A stretch of DNA of 64,000 nt from Streptomyces albus subsp. albus (GTDB taxonomy: Bacteria > Actinomycetota > Actinomycetes > Streptomycetales > Streptomycetaceae). Shown here piece by piece: positions 18,031 through 26,038 of the stretch. Below the pieces are notes generated by a model, which was given only the letters and a program-made list of their open reading frames with translations, was not told where the DNA came from and ran no database searches. The translations under genes were made by a program, and so were the position numbers. Numbering within the stretch: the stretch's first letter is position 1; the number at the start of each line of letters is the position of its first letter. The stretch lies in contig NZ_JODR01000011.1 of the NCBI RefSeq assembly GCF_000725885.1, positions 124,001-188,000 on the forward strand, in the 5' to 3' direction.

Positions 18031-18047
18031 GGTGAGTGCGCGGCGGG

Positions 18048-19574
18048 CTACTGCACCTCGCTCATGGTCGAGGTGATCTGGCGGCGGTACATGAAGACCG
18101 CGAAGCCCGCGAGCACGGCCAAGGCGGCCTCCACGGCGACGACCCCGGTGGTGCTCAGGTCGGCGCCGCCGATGGACAGCAGGCCGGTGATGCTGTCACC
18201 CGCGGTGACGGCCAGGAACCAGACGCCCATCAGCTGGCTGGCGTACTTGGCGGGGGCCAGTTTCGTGGTGACCGACAGGCCCACCGGCGAGAGGCACAGC
18301 TCGGCGACGGTGTGCATCAGGAAGATCAGCACCAGCCACAGCGGGCTCACCTTCGTACCGTCCGAGGCCATGCTCATCGGCAGGATGAAGACGAAGAAGG
18401 AGGCGCCCGTCATCACCAGCGCGAAGGCGAACTTCCCGGTGGTCGTCGGCTCCTTGCCGCGCCGGTTGAGCGCCAGCCACAGGGAGGCGAAGACCGGGGC
18501 GAGCAGGATGATGAACAGCGGGTTGATCGACTGGAACCAGGTCGAGGGGAAGTGCCAGCCCATGATCGACGTGGAGGTCTTGGCGTCGCCGAAGGCCTGC
18601 ACCGTCGAGGCGCCCTGGTCGTAGATCATCCAGAAGATCGCGGCGGCGGCGAAGAACCAGATGTAGCCGGTCATCCGGCCCTGCTCGGCGCGGCTCAGCT
18701 CCTTGTCGCGCTTGATCCGCACCAGCATCCCGATCGGGATGATCAGGCCCAGCACGGTGAGCGGAACCATCGCCCAGTTGAGGGTGAAGGTGCCGGTGGC
18801 GACGACGACGCCGTAGAAGACCACGGCGACGACCAGCCACAGCAGCGACTTGCGCAGCATGGCCGACTTCTCCTGCGCCGACAGCGGCGAGGGGATCTGG
18901 CTGCTCCTGGGGTCCAGGTGGCGCGAGCCGAGCAGGAACTGGATCAGGCCGAGGGCCATGCCGACGGCGGCCAGCGCGAAGCCCAGGTGCCAGTTGTAGG
19001 TCTGGCCGACGGTGCCGATGATGAACGGCGCCACGAACGAGCCGGCGTTGATGCCCATGTAGAAGACGGTGAAGCCGCCGTCACGGCGCGGGTCGTCGGG
19101 CCCGTTGTACAGGTCGCCGACCATCTTGGAGATGTTGGCCTTGAGCAGGCCGGACCCGGTGGCGACCAGCGCCAGACCGATGAAGAACGGCCCCTCGCCG
19201 GGCAGGGCGAGCGTGAGGTGGCCGAGCATGATGATCCCGGCGCCGATGGCGACGGTCTTGCGGGGGCCCCACAGCCGGTCGCCGAACCAGCCGCCCGGCA
19301 TGGTCAGCAGGTAGACCATGGCGTTGTAGACGGAGTAGATCGCCGTGGCGGTGGCCAGGTTCATGGCGAGACCGCCGCCCTGGCCGCCCGCACCGCCCTC
19401 GCCCGCGTCGGGGCCGCCGGCCACGAGGTAGACGACAAGCAGGGCGCGAAGGCCGTAGAAGCTGAACCGCTCCCACATCTCCGTCAGGAAGAGTGTGGCC
19501 AGACCTCGTGGGTGGCCGAAGAAGGTCTTGCCACCGGTGGTACCGGGGGCGTCCTTCGTCAGGCTGGGCGCCAT
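18048..19574 (-). CDS. POT-family proton-coupled di/tripeptide transporter
   Basis: A 508-residue integral membrane symporter. ATG 19574 follows AAGGA by about nine bases. The open frame upstream lacks family sequence. Diagnostic motifs are the proton-coupling E-x-x-E-R in EMWERFSFYGLRALL, the PTR2 loop GGWFGDRLWGPRKT, FYMGINAGSF, and the late GVWFLAVTAGDSITGL. About 14 hydrophobic spans are visible. It probably imports short peptides as nitrogen or carbon source. It is monocistronic, flanked by a terminator downstream and 325 bases of divergent promoter region shared with the response regulator. Confidence 0.92.
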   Translation of the reverse strand: MAPSLTKDAPGTTGGKTFFGHPRGLATLFLTEMWERFSFYGLRALLVVYLVAGGPDAGEGGAGGQGGGLAMNLATATAIYSVYNAMVYLLTMPGGWFGDRLWGPRKTVAIGAGIIMLGHLTLALPGEGPFFIGLALVATGSGLLKANISKMVGDLYNGPDDPRRDGGFTVFYMGINAGSFVAPFIIGTVGQTYNWHLGFALAAVGMALGLIQFLLGSRHLDPRSSQIPSPLSAQEKSAMLRKSLLWLVVAVVFYGVVVATGTFTLNWAMVPLTVLGLIIPIGMLVRIKRDKELSRAEQGRMTGYIWFFAAAAIFWMIYDQGASTVQAFGDAKTSTSIMGWHFPSTWFQSINPLFIILLAPVFASLWLALNRRGKEPTTTGKFAFALVMTGASFFVFILPMSMASDGTKVSPLWLVLIFLMHTVAELCLSPVGLSVTTKLAPAKYASQLMGVWFLAVTAGDSITGLLSIGGADLSTTGVVAVEAALAVLAGFAVFMYRRQITSTMSEVQ

Positions 19575-19899
19575 ATGCGTGTTCCTTGCCGTTGCGCTAC
19601 GGGGGCCGCACTCTCCAGCGGCGCTGCTTGCGGGGCGGACCATCCCGTACACGGAAAAGGACCCCCGGCCGATGTTGCTGTGGCGCCAGGAGTCCTTGAC
19701 GTTCACTACATGAGTGCATTCACCATAAGTCACCGGCGCGGGGAGCAGGGAAGGGCTTGTGACATACCTCGCAGGTGAAACAGGGAACCTTCCACGCCTT
19801 TCCTTGGTGGCGTGTCCACTTCACCTGTAGATCGTCAATGCCGTCCCGGGAGCACACCGTCTTCCCCTGGCGTTCCGCCACGCGGACTACCATCGGTGC

Positions 19900-20580
19900 A
19901 TGACCCGTGTACTGCTCGCCGAGGATGACGCATCGATCTCGGAGCCCCTGGCCCGTGCCCTGCGCCGGGAGGGATACGAGGTCGAGGTCCGCGAGGACGG
20001 CCCCACCGCGCTCGACGCCGCACTGCGCGAGGGCATCGACCTGGTGGTGCTGGATCTCGGGCTGCCCGGCATGGACGGCCTGGAGGTGTGCCGGCGGCTG
20101 CGCAACGAGGGCCACACCTTCCCCGTCCTGGTGCTGACCGCGCGTGCCGACGAGGTGGACACCGTCGTCGGGCTGGACGCGGGCGCCGACGACTACGTCA
20201 CCAAGCCGTTCCGCCTCGCCGAGCTGCTGGCCCGGGTGCGGGCGCTGCTGCGCCGCGGCACTCCCGCCGAGCCGGCCCAGCCCCCGGCCACCCACGGGGT
20301 GCGCATCGACGTCGAGTCCCACCGCGCCTGGATGGGCGACGAGGAGCTCCAGCTGACCGCCAAGGAGTTCGACCTGCTGCGGGTGCTGGTGCGGGACGCG
20401 GGCCGGGTGGTCACCCGCGACCAGCTGATGCGCGAGGTGTGGGACACCACCTGGTGGTCGTCCACCAAGACGCTCGACATGCACATCTCCTGGCTGCGCA
20501 AGAAGCTCGGCGACGACGCGGCCAACCCGCGCTACATCGCCACCGTGCGCGGTGTCGGGTTCCGCTTCGAGAAGAGCTAG
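19900..20580 (+). CDS. OmpR/PhoB-type response regulator
   Basis: A 226-residue two-component regulator. The receiver domain has the acidic pair D9/D10 (LLAEDDAS), phospho-acceptor D52 (VVLDLGLPGMDG), the Thr switch (VLTARAD) and K102 (VTKPF). The C-terminal winged helix runs from about 130, with LTAKEFDLLRVLVRDAG and ending TVRGVGFRFEKS. The ATG is at 19900. Its kinase follows 14 bases after the stop. The signal is unknown. The 325 bases upstream hold an 8-bp inverted repeat, CAGGTGAA (19772-19779) and TTCACCTG (19820-19827), which may or may not matter. Confidence 0.93.
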   Translation: MTRVLLAEDDASISEPLARALRREGYEVEVREDGPTALDAALREGIDLVVLDLGLPGMDGLEVCRRLRNEGHTFPVLVLTARADEVDTVVGLDAGADDYVTKPFRLAELLARVRALLRRGTPAEPAQPPATHGVRIDVESHRAWMGDEELQLTAKEFDLLRVLVRDAGRVVTRDQLMREVWDTTWWSSTKTLDMHISWLRKKLGDDAANPRYIATVRGVGFRFEKS

Positions 20581-20594
20581 GAAGACCCCCGCGC

Positions 20595-21884
20595 GTGCGC
20601 CGTCGGCTCATCCTGTCCACGCTCGCCGTCGTCCTCGTCGTCGTCGCGGTCTTCGGCATCTCCCTGGTGATCGTCGAGTCCCGCACCATCGAGAACAGCA
20701 CCCGGGACAACGTCCGGGCCGAGGCGACCCGGCTCGTGTCCACCGTCGAGAGCCGGCTGATGGCGGGGGAGCGGGTGACCAAGGCGTCGATCGGGGTCAC
20801 CGCCTCCAAGGACCGGTACGTGCGCTACATCCGGGTCGAGATGCCCGACCGCAAGACCATCGAGGTCGGCAGACGGCCCGCCGGCGAGGTCGTGGAGTCC
20901 CGGCAGACCGGGGCGCACGGCGAACGCGTCACCGTCCAGGCGTCCCGCTCGGAGGTGCGCGCGGAGGTCGGCCGCACCCTGCTGATCATCATGGCGGTGG
21001 CGCTGCTCGCGGTGATCGCCGCAGCCGCGCTCGCCGTCCGCCAGGCGCACCGGCTGGCCGCACCGCTGACGGACCTCGCCGAGACCGCCGAGCGCCTCGG
21101 TTCGGGCGATCCGCGCCCGCGGCACCGCCGCTACGGGGTGCCCGAGCTGGACCGGGTCGCCGATGTGCTGGACGCCAGCGCGGACCGCATCGGGCGGATG
21201 CTCACCGCCGAGCGGCGACTGGCGGCCGACGCCTCGCACCAGCTGCGCACCCCGCTGACCGCGCTGTCCATGCGGCTGGAGGAGATCATCGCGACCTCCG
21301 AGGGCGAGGCGCCGGAGGACCGGGCCGTGGTCAAGGAGGAGGCCACCATCGCGCTCGCCCAGGTCGAGCGGCTGACCGACGTGGTGCAGCGGCTGCTGAC
21401 CAATTCCCGCGACCCGCGGACGGGCTCGGCCGTCGGCTTCGATCTGGACGAGGTCGTCAAACAGCAGATCGAGGAGTGGAAGCCCGCCTACCGCAGCGCG
21501 GGACGGGCCCTGGTCCGCTCGGGCAAGACGGGACTCCGCGCCGTGGGCACCCCGGGGGCGGTGGCGCAGGTGCTGGCCACCTTGATCGAGAACTCGCTGA
21601 TGCACGGCGACGGCACGGTCGCGCTGCGTACCCGGGTCACCGGCAACCAGGTCGTGGTGGAGGTCACCGACGAGGGGCCGGGTGTGGACGAGGCGCTGGG
21701 CTCCCGGGTGTTCGAGCGGACGGTCAGCGGCCACAACTCCACCGGGCTCGGGCTGGCCGTCGCCCGGGATCTGGCGGAGGCGGACGGTGGCCGGCTGGAG
21801 CTACTTCAGCAGTTGCCGCCGGTCTTCGCGCTGTTCCTCAGCCGCGACGCCGCCGACCTCGACGCGGCCGGCACCACTGCCTGA
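20595..21884 (+). CDS. Sensor histidine kinase
   Basis: A 429-residue membrane kinase starting at GTG 20595, partner of the preceding regulator. Residues 5-27 are transmembrane span 1, about 28-127 an extracytoplasmic sensor loop, 128-148 span 2, then HAMP. The H-box is ASHQLRTPLTAL with phospho-acceptor H215. The ATPase has the N-box LIENSLMHG, G1 VTDEGPGVD and G2 STGLGLAVARDLAEADGG. After the G2 region the protein ends in a short variable tail that overlaps the convergent GtrA gene by 84 bases, so both C-termini use the same DNA. Confidence 0.92.
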   Translation: MRRRLILSTLAVVLVVVAVFGISLVIVESRTIENSTRDNVRAEATRLVSTVESRLMAGERVTKASIGVTASKDRYVRYIRVEMPDRKTIEVGRRPAGEVVESRQTGAHGERVTVQASRSEVRAEVGRTLLIIMAVALLAVIAAAALAVRQAHRLAAPLTDLAETAERLGSGDPRPRHRRYGVPELDRVADVLDASADRIGRMLTAERRLAADASHQLRTPLTALSMRLEEIIATSEGEAPEDRAVVKEEATIALAQVERLTDVVQRLLTNSRDPRTGSAVGFDLDEVVKQQIEEWKPAYRSAGRALVRSGKTGLRAVGTPGAVAQVLATLIENSLMHGDGTVALRTRVTGNQVVVEVTDEGPGVDEALGSRVFERTVSGHNSTGLGLAVARDLAEADGGRLELLQQLPPVFALFLSRDAADLDAAGTTA

Positions 21885-22460
21885 GACACCGCCTGAGACG
21901 CTGCCCGAGACACCGCCTGAGACGCTGCCCGGGAGGGGGCCCTCGGCGCCCGGGCCGGCGCCGTCCCCGTCCGCGTCGTCCGCCTCGTCCCGCCGCGGCG
22001 CACGCTCCGTCCGCTCGTCCTGCTGCTGTCCCACGCGGAAGACCCACGTGCGGTACGCCCAGAAGCGGAAGAGGGTGCCCAGGCACAGGCCGATGACGTT
22101 CTTGGCGACGTTGTCGGCGAGCGGCGAGGTGTAGCCGAGGCCGTAGTGGGACAGGGCGAGGATGCCGTTCTCCAGGACCAGGCCGATACCGCTGAAGAAG
22201 AAGAACAGCATCGTCTCGCGGTGGATGCGGTTCTTGTCGATGTGCCGGTAGGTCCAGTAACGGTTGCCCAGGTAGTTGGTGCCGATGGCGACGACCTGGG
22301 AGATCACGCCGGAGCGGATGGGCGCGAGCTGGAAGCTGTGGATGCACAGGTTGAAGATCGCCACATTGACGAGGAAGCCCAGCGCGCCGACCGCGCCGAA
22401 CTTCACCAGCTCGCCCACCAGGCGTTCCAGTCTCGGGCGCATAGCGCGCCTCTCACCCAT
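21801..22460 (-). CDS. GtrA-family membrane protein with repetitive C-terminal tail
   Basis: A 219-residue protein. The first ~145 residues are a GtrA/DPMS domain with four hydrophobic spans (VKFGAVGALGFLVNVAIFN, VISQVVAIGTNYLGNRYW, LFFFFSGIGLVLENGIL, VIGLCLGTLFRFWAYRTWVF). The family is linked to flipping or transferring polyprenyl-linked sugars for cell-wall glycans. The extra ~70 residues are acidic and then carry GSVSGGVSGSVSGGVSGSG, encoded by imperfect 30-bp repeats, and overlap the kinase gene. The start could be ATG 22460 or ATG 22442. The 393 bases to purK hold a run of three 9-bp GAGCCGGGC repeats (about 22753-22779). Confidence 0.82.
   Translation of the reverse strand: MGERRAMRPRLERLVGELVKFGAVGALGFLVNVAIFNLCIHSFQLAPIRSGVISQVVAIGTNYLGNRYWTYRHIDKNRIHRETMLFFFFSGIGLVLENGILALSHYGLGYTSPLADNVAKNVIGLCLGTLFRFWAYRTWVFRVGQQQDERTERAPRRDEADDADGDGAGPGAEGPLPGSVSGGVSGSVSGGVSGSGAGRVEVGGVAAEEQREDRRQLLK
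21881..21932. repeat. Short tandem repeat in the GtrA C-terminal codons
   Basis: The 15-mer-based pattern GAGACACCGCCTGAGACGCTGCC occurs twice in tandem with a period of about 30 bases. It encodes the VSGGVSGS repeats on the reverse strand, directly after the kinase stop codon. Slippage here would lengthen or shorten the GtrA tail without touching the membrane domain. Confidence 0.6.
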
Positions 22461-22853
22461 AGTGATGCTTCGGCCCCGTTCCGGTCGGCGTCAGAGGCTG
22501 CCCCATGCTAACCAGCCTCATGGGGGGCCCCGGGCGCGAACGGCAGGGCCGCGGCTCGGGGCCGGCTTCGCATCGTCTCACCGCCGCGGGGACTTCGCAC
22601 ACCCGAGGGCGGCGGTCCGGTACGCGGGCGGCGGGAAGTCCGCTGGTCGGCCCGGTGGCGGGGCGGGACGTGACATCGACGACAGACCGCAAGGCGCCGC
22701 TCCCGCGCTCCGGAGCGCGGTGGCCACCCCCGGCGCACGGCCCAACCGGGGCGAGCCGGGCGAGCCGGGCGAGCCGGGCGCGGAGGATGCCGGGGCCGGG
22801 CCGGGGCGGCAGGGGCGGGCGGGGGCCCGTGACGCGCCCCGTACCCTGGTGGC

Positions 22854-24017
22854 GTGACGTTCCCGGTAGTCGGCATGGTCGGCGGGGGCCAGCTCGCTCG
22901 TATGACCCACGAGGCGGGCATCCCGCTCGGCATCAAGTTCAAGCTCCTTTCCGATACTCCGCAGGACTCGGCCGCACAGGTCGTCAACGACGTCGTCGTC
23001 GGCGACTATCGCGATCTGGACACGCTGCGGCGCTTCGCGCAGGGCTGCGATGTGATCACCTTCGATCACGAGCACGTCCCGACCGAGCACCTTCGTGCGC
23101 TCGAAGCGGACGGCATCCCGGTGCGCCCCGGTCCGGACGCGCTCGTGCACGCGCAGGACAAGGGCGTCATGCGGGCCCGGCTGGGCGAGCTGGGCATCCC
23201 CGCGCCGCGCAACCGCATCGTCAGCTCACCGGCCGACGTCGCCGCCTTCGCGGCCGAGGGCCCCGCGGCCGGCGACGGTGACGGATTCCCCGTCGTCCTC
23301 AAGACCGTGCGCGGCGGCTACGACGGCAAGGGCGTGTGGGTGGTGCGCGGCGCCGACGACCCGGCCGCCGCCGAACCCTTCAAGGCGGGCGTGCCCGTGC
23401 TCGCCGAGGAGAAGGTGGACTTCGCCCGCGAGCTGGCCGCCAACGTCGTACGGTCCCCGCACGGCCAGGCCGTCGCCTACCCCGTCGTGGAGTCCGTCCA
23501 GGTGGACGGCGTCTGCGACACCGTGATCGCCCCCGCGCCCGGGCTCGCCGAGGACGCCGCCGTGCATGCCCAGGAACTCGCGCTGCGGATCGCGCACGAA
23601 CTGGGCGTCGTCGGCCATCTGGCGGTCGAGCTGTTCGAGACCCGGGACGGCGAGGTGCTGGTCAACGAACTGGCCATGCGCCCCCACAACTCCGGCCACT
23701 GGACGCAGGACGGCGCGGTCACCTCCCAGTTCGCCAACCACCTGCGGGCCGTCCTCGACCTGCCGCTGGGCGACCCGCGCTGCCGGGCGCCGTGGACGGT
23801 GATGGGCAACGTGCTGGGCGGCGACTACCCCGACATGTACTCCGCCTATCTGCACTGCATGGCCCGCGACCCCCAGCTGAAGATCCACATGTACGGCAAG
23901 ACGGTGAAGCCCGGCCGCAAGGTGGGGCACGTCAACGTCTGCGGTGACGATCTCGCCGACGTACGGGAGCGGGCCGCGCACGCCGCCGGGTATCTGCGCG
24001 GCACCATCACCGAGTGA
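22854..24017 (+). CDS. purK: N5-carboxyaminoimidazole ribonucleotide synthase
   Basis: A 387-residue ATP-grasp enzyme that carboxylates aminoimidazole ribonucleotide with bicarbonate and ATP in purine synthesis. Motifs are the Rossmann-like start VVGMVGGGQLARM, FPVVLKTVRGGYDGKGV (ATP-grasp), VLAEEKVDFARELA, and VNELAMRPHNSGHWT near the metal site. GTG 22854 lies exactly six bases after the -10-like TACCCT (22842-22847), so the mRNA may be leaderless; no ribosome site is present. It is followed by purE. Confidence 0.94.
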   Translation: MTFPVVGMVGGGQLARMTHEAGIPLGIKFKLLSDTPQDSAAQVVNDVVVGDYRDLDTLRRFAQGCDVITFDHEHVPTEHLRALEADGIPVRPGPDALVHAQDKGVMRARLGELGIPAPRNRIVSSPADVAAFAAEGPAAGDGDGFPVVLKTVRGGYDGKGVWVVRGADDPAAAEPFKAGVPVLAEEKVDFARELAANVVRSPHGQAVAYPVVESVQVDGVCDTVIAPAPGLAEDAAVHAQELALRIAHELGVVGHLAVELFETRDGEVLVNELAMRPHNSGHWTQDGAVTSQFANHLRAVLDLPLGDPRCRAPWTVMGNVLGGDYPDMYSAYLHCMARDPQLKIHMYGKTVKPGRKVGHVNVCGDDLADVRERAAHAAGYLRGTITE

Positions 24018-24023
24018 CCCCGC

Positions 24024-24071
24024 CTCCCGTACGGGGGCAGCCCGTGCGGAAGGCCGGGTGCCGTACGGGAG
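24024..24071 (+). promoter_or_regulatory. 11-bp inverted repeat between purK and purE
   Basis: CTCCCGTACGG (24024-24034) and CCGTACGGGAG (24061-24071) are exact complements separated by 26 bases. It lies in the 108-base gap inside the pur operon and could tune expression of purE relative to purK. It has no T-run. Confidence 0.45.
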
Positions 24072-24125
24072 CCGCGGAGTGAGTACGGCCCCGGGAACCG
24101 AGAGCCCCACAACCAAGGAGCCGCA

Positions 24126-24674
24126 TTGAGCACTGTCACCCCCCAGGTGGGGATCGTCATGGGGTCCGACTCGGACTGGCCCGTCATGGAGGAGGCGGCC
24201 AAGGTGCTCGCCGAGTTCGAGGTGCCCTACGAGGTCGATGTCGTCTCCGCGCACCGGATGCCCCGCGAGATGCTCGCCTACGGCGAGGACGCCGCCGACC
24301 GCGGCCTCAAGGCGATCATCGCGGGCGCGGGCGGCGCCGCCCACCTGCCGGGCATGCTCGCCTCGGTCACCCCGCTGCCCGTCATCGGGGTGCCCGTGCC
24401 GCTCAAGTACCTGGACGGCATGGACTCGCTGCTGTCCATCGTGCAGATGCCCGCGGGGGTTCCCGTGGCCACCGTGTCCGTCGGCGGCGCCCGCAACGCC
24501 GGACTGCTGGCCGCCCGGATGCTCGCCGCCCACGACGACGAGCTGCGCGCCCGGATGCGCGACTTCCAGCAGGAGCTGAACGCGCAGGCCACCGAGAAGG
24601 GCAAGCGGCTGCGCGCCAAGGCGGCCGGCGAGACCGGGTTCGGCTTCGGCGGCCAGGCGGGAGGCGGACGATGA
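24126..24674 (+). CDS. purE: 5-(carboxyamino)imidazole ribonucleotide mutase
   Basis: A 182-residue class I PurE that rearranges N5-CAIR to CAIR, the step after PurK. TTG 24126 follows AAGGAG by six bases. Signature segments are [15 protein letters not shown] (substrate phosphate and carboxylate binding), [12 protein letters not shown] with the conserved His, and [14 protein letters not shown]. The C-terminal ~20 residues ([12 protein letters not shown]) are a flexible extension. Its stop overlaps the start of the dipeptidase gene (ATGA). Confidence 0.95.
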   Translation: MSTVTPQVGIVMGSDSDWPVMEEAAKVLAEFEVPYEVDVVSAHRMPREMLAYGEDAADRGLKAIIAGAGGAAHLPGMLASVTPLPVIGVPVPLKYLDGMDSLLSIVQMPAGVPVATVSVGGARNAGLLAARMLAAHDDELRARMRDFQQELNAQATEKGKRLRAKAAGETGFGFGGQAGGGR

Positions 24675-25870
24675 CGCGGAAGACCAGCCCGAATCTGGAG
24701 CGGGCCCGTGCCCTGCTGGTCGAACACCCCGTCGTGGACGGCCACAACGACCTGCCGTGGGCGCTGCGCGAACAGGCCCGCTACGACCTCGACAAGCTCG
24801 ACATCGCCCGGGACCAGAGCGCCACCCTCCACACCGACCTGGCCCGGCTGCGGGCCGGCGGCGTCGGCGCCCAGTTCTGGTCCGTCTACGTCTCCGGCGA
24901 GCTGACCGGCGACGCCGCGGTGAGCGCCACCCTGGAGCAGATCGACGCCGTCCGGCTGCTGGCCGAGCGGTACCCCGACGACCTCCAGCTCGCGTTCACC
25001 GCGCAGGACGTGGAGGCCGCGCACGCCCAGCGGCGGATCGCCTCGCTGATGGGTGCCGAGGGCGGCCACTCCATCGACAACTCCCTCGCCACGCTGCGCG
25101 CCCTGTACCGCCTCGGCGTGCGCTACATGACGCTCACCCACAACAACTCCCTCGACTGGGCGGACTCGGCCACCGACGAGCCGCGCGCCGGCGGGCTGTC
25201 CCGCTTCGGTGAGGAAGTCGTCCGCGAGATGAACCGGCTGGGCATGCTCGTGGACCTCTCGCACGTCGCGGCCGAGACGATGCGGGACGCGCTGCGCGTC
25301 ACCGAGGCGCCTGTGATCTTCTCGCACTCCTCGGCCCGCGCCGTGTGCGACCACCCGCGCAACATCCCCGACGACGTGCTCGCCCAGCTCCCCGCCAACG
25401 GGGGCGTGGCCATGGCCACCTTCGTCCCGAAGTTCATCCTGCCCGAGGCGGTGGCCTGGACCCGGGCGGCCGACGAGAACATGCGCGAACACGGGCTCGA
25501 CCCCCTGGATCTGGGCGAGGAGGCCCGGCGGGTGCAGCGCGAGTTCGAGGCGGCCAACCCGCGGCCCGTCCCCGACGCCGGTACGGTCGCCGACCACCTC
25601 GACCATATGCGCGAGGTCGCGGGCATCGACCACATCGGCCTCGGCGGCGACTACGACGGCACCCCCTTCACCCCGGCCCAGCTGGAGGACGTCGCCGGCT
25701 ACCCCCACCTGGTCGCCGAACTGCTCGACCGCAAGTGGTCGGAGGCGGACCTGGCGAAGCTCACCTGGTCCAACGCGGTCCGCGTGCTGCGCGAGGCCGA
25801 GGAGGTGGCCCGCACCCTCCAGCTGCGGCGCGGCCCCTCGATCGCCACCATCGACCAGCTCGACGGCTGA
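24671..25870 (+). CDS. Renal/membrane-dipeptidase family zinc dipeptidase (M19)
   Basis: A 399-residue cytosolic amidohydrolase-fold dipeptidase, translationally coupled to purE. Metal-site motifs are [10 protein letters not shown] (H-x-D), [13 protein letters not shown] (bridging Glu), [18 protein letters not shown] (His pair) and [12 protein letters not shown] (Asp). The family hydrolyses dipeptides, including L-D ones. From memory, a crystallised S. coelicolor homologue (SCO3058) shares this pur neighbourhood. The stop region is nearly duplicated just downstream (CGGCTGACGCG and CGACTGACGCG about 31 bases apart), a small curiosity. The next gene is 168 bases on. Confidence 0.92.
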   Translation: MTRKTSPNLERARALLVEHPVVDGHNDLPWALREQARYDLDKLDIARDQSATLHTDLARLRAGGVGAQFWSVYVSGELTGDAAVSATLEQIDAVRLLAERYPDDLQLAFTAQDVEAAHAQRRIASLMGAEGGHSIDNSLATLRALYRLGVRYMTLTHNNSLDWADSATDEPRAGGLSRFGEEVVREMNRLGMLVDLSHVAAETMRDALRVTEAPVIFSHSSARAVCDHPRNIPDDVLAQLPANGGVAMATFVPKFILPEAVAWTRAADENMREHGLDPLDLGEEARRVQREFEAANPRPVPDAGTVADHLDHMREVAGIDHIGLGGDYDGTPFTPAQLEDVAGYPHLVAELLDRKWSEADLAKLTWSNAVRVLREAEEVARTLQLRRGPSIATIDQLDG

Positions 25871-26038
25871 CGCGTCACCACGCTCCGGCTCGACGACTGA
25901 CGCGAAGTCAACCTTCCGGCTTACGGCGGAACTCGGGCAGCGGGCCCCCGGACGGCGTGGCGGTCACCGCCTCCTTGACGTCGCCCCTGGGGGCCCGCGA
26001 GCATCAGCGGGCCCACTCCTTGCGTCCAGGGAGGACCG

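Noticed and set aside
19772..19827. 8-bp inverted repeat CAGGTGAA/TTCACCTG in the divergent region before the response regulator
   Set aside because: Arms are 40 bases apart and not positioned over a recognisable promoter. An 8-bp match at that distance is expected by chance often enough.
22453..22518. A 22-codon frame ending at the GtrA start (stop TGA overlapping ATGG)
   Set aside because: No ribosome site and no amino-acid bias that would make it a leader peptide. The overlap with the start is a chance effect of GC-rich sequence.
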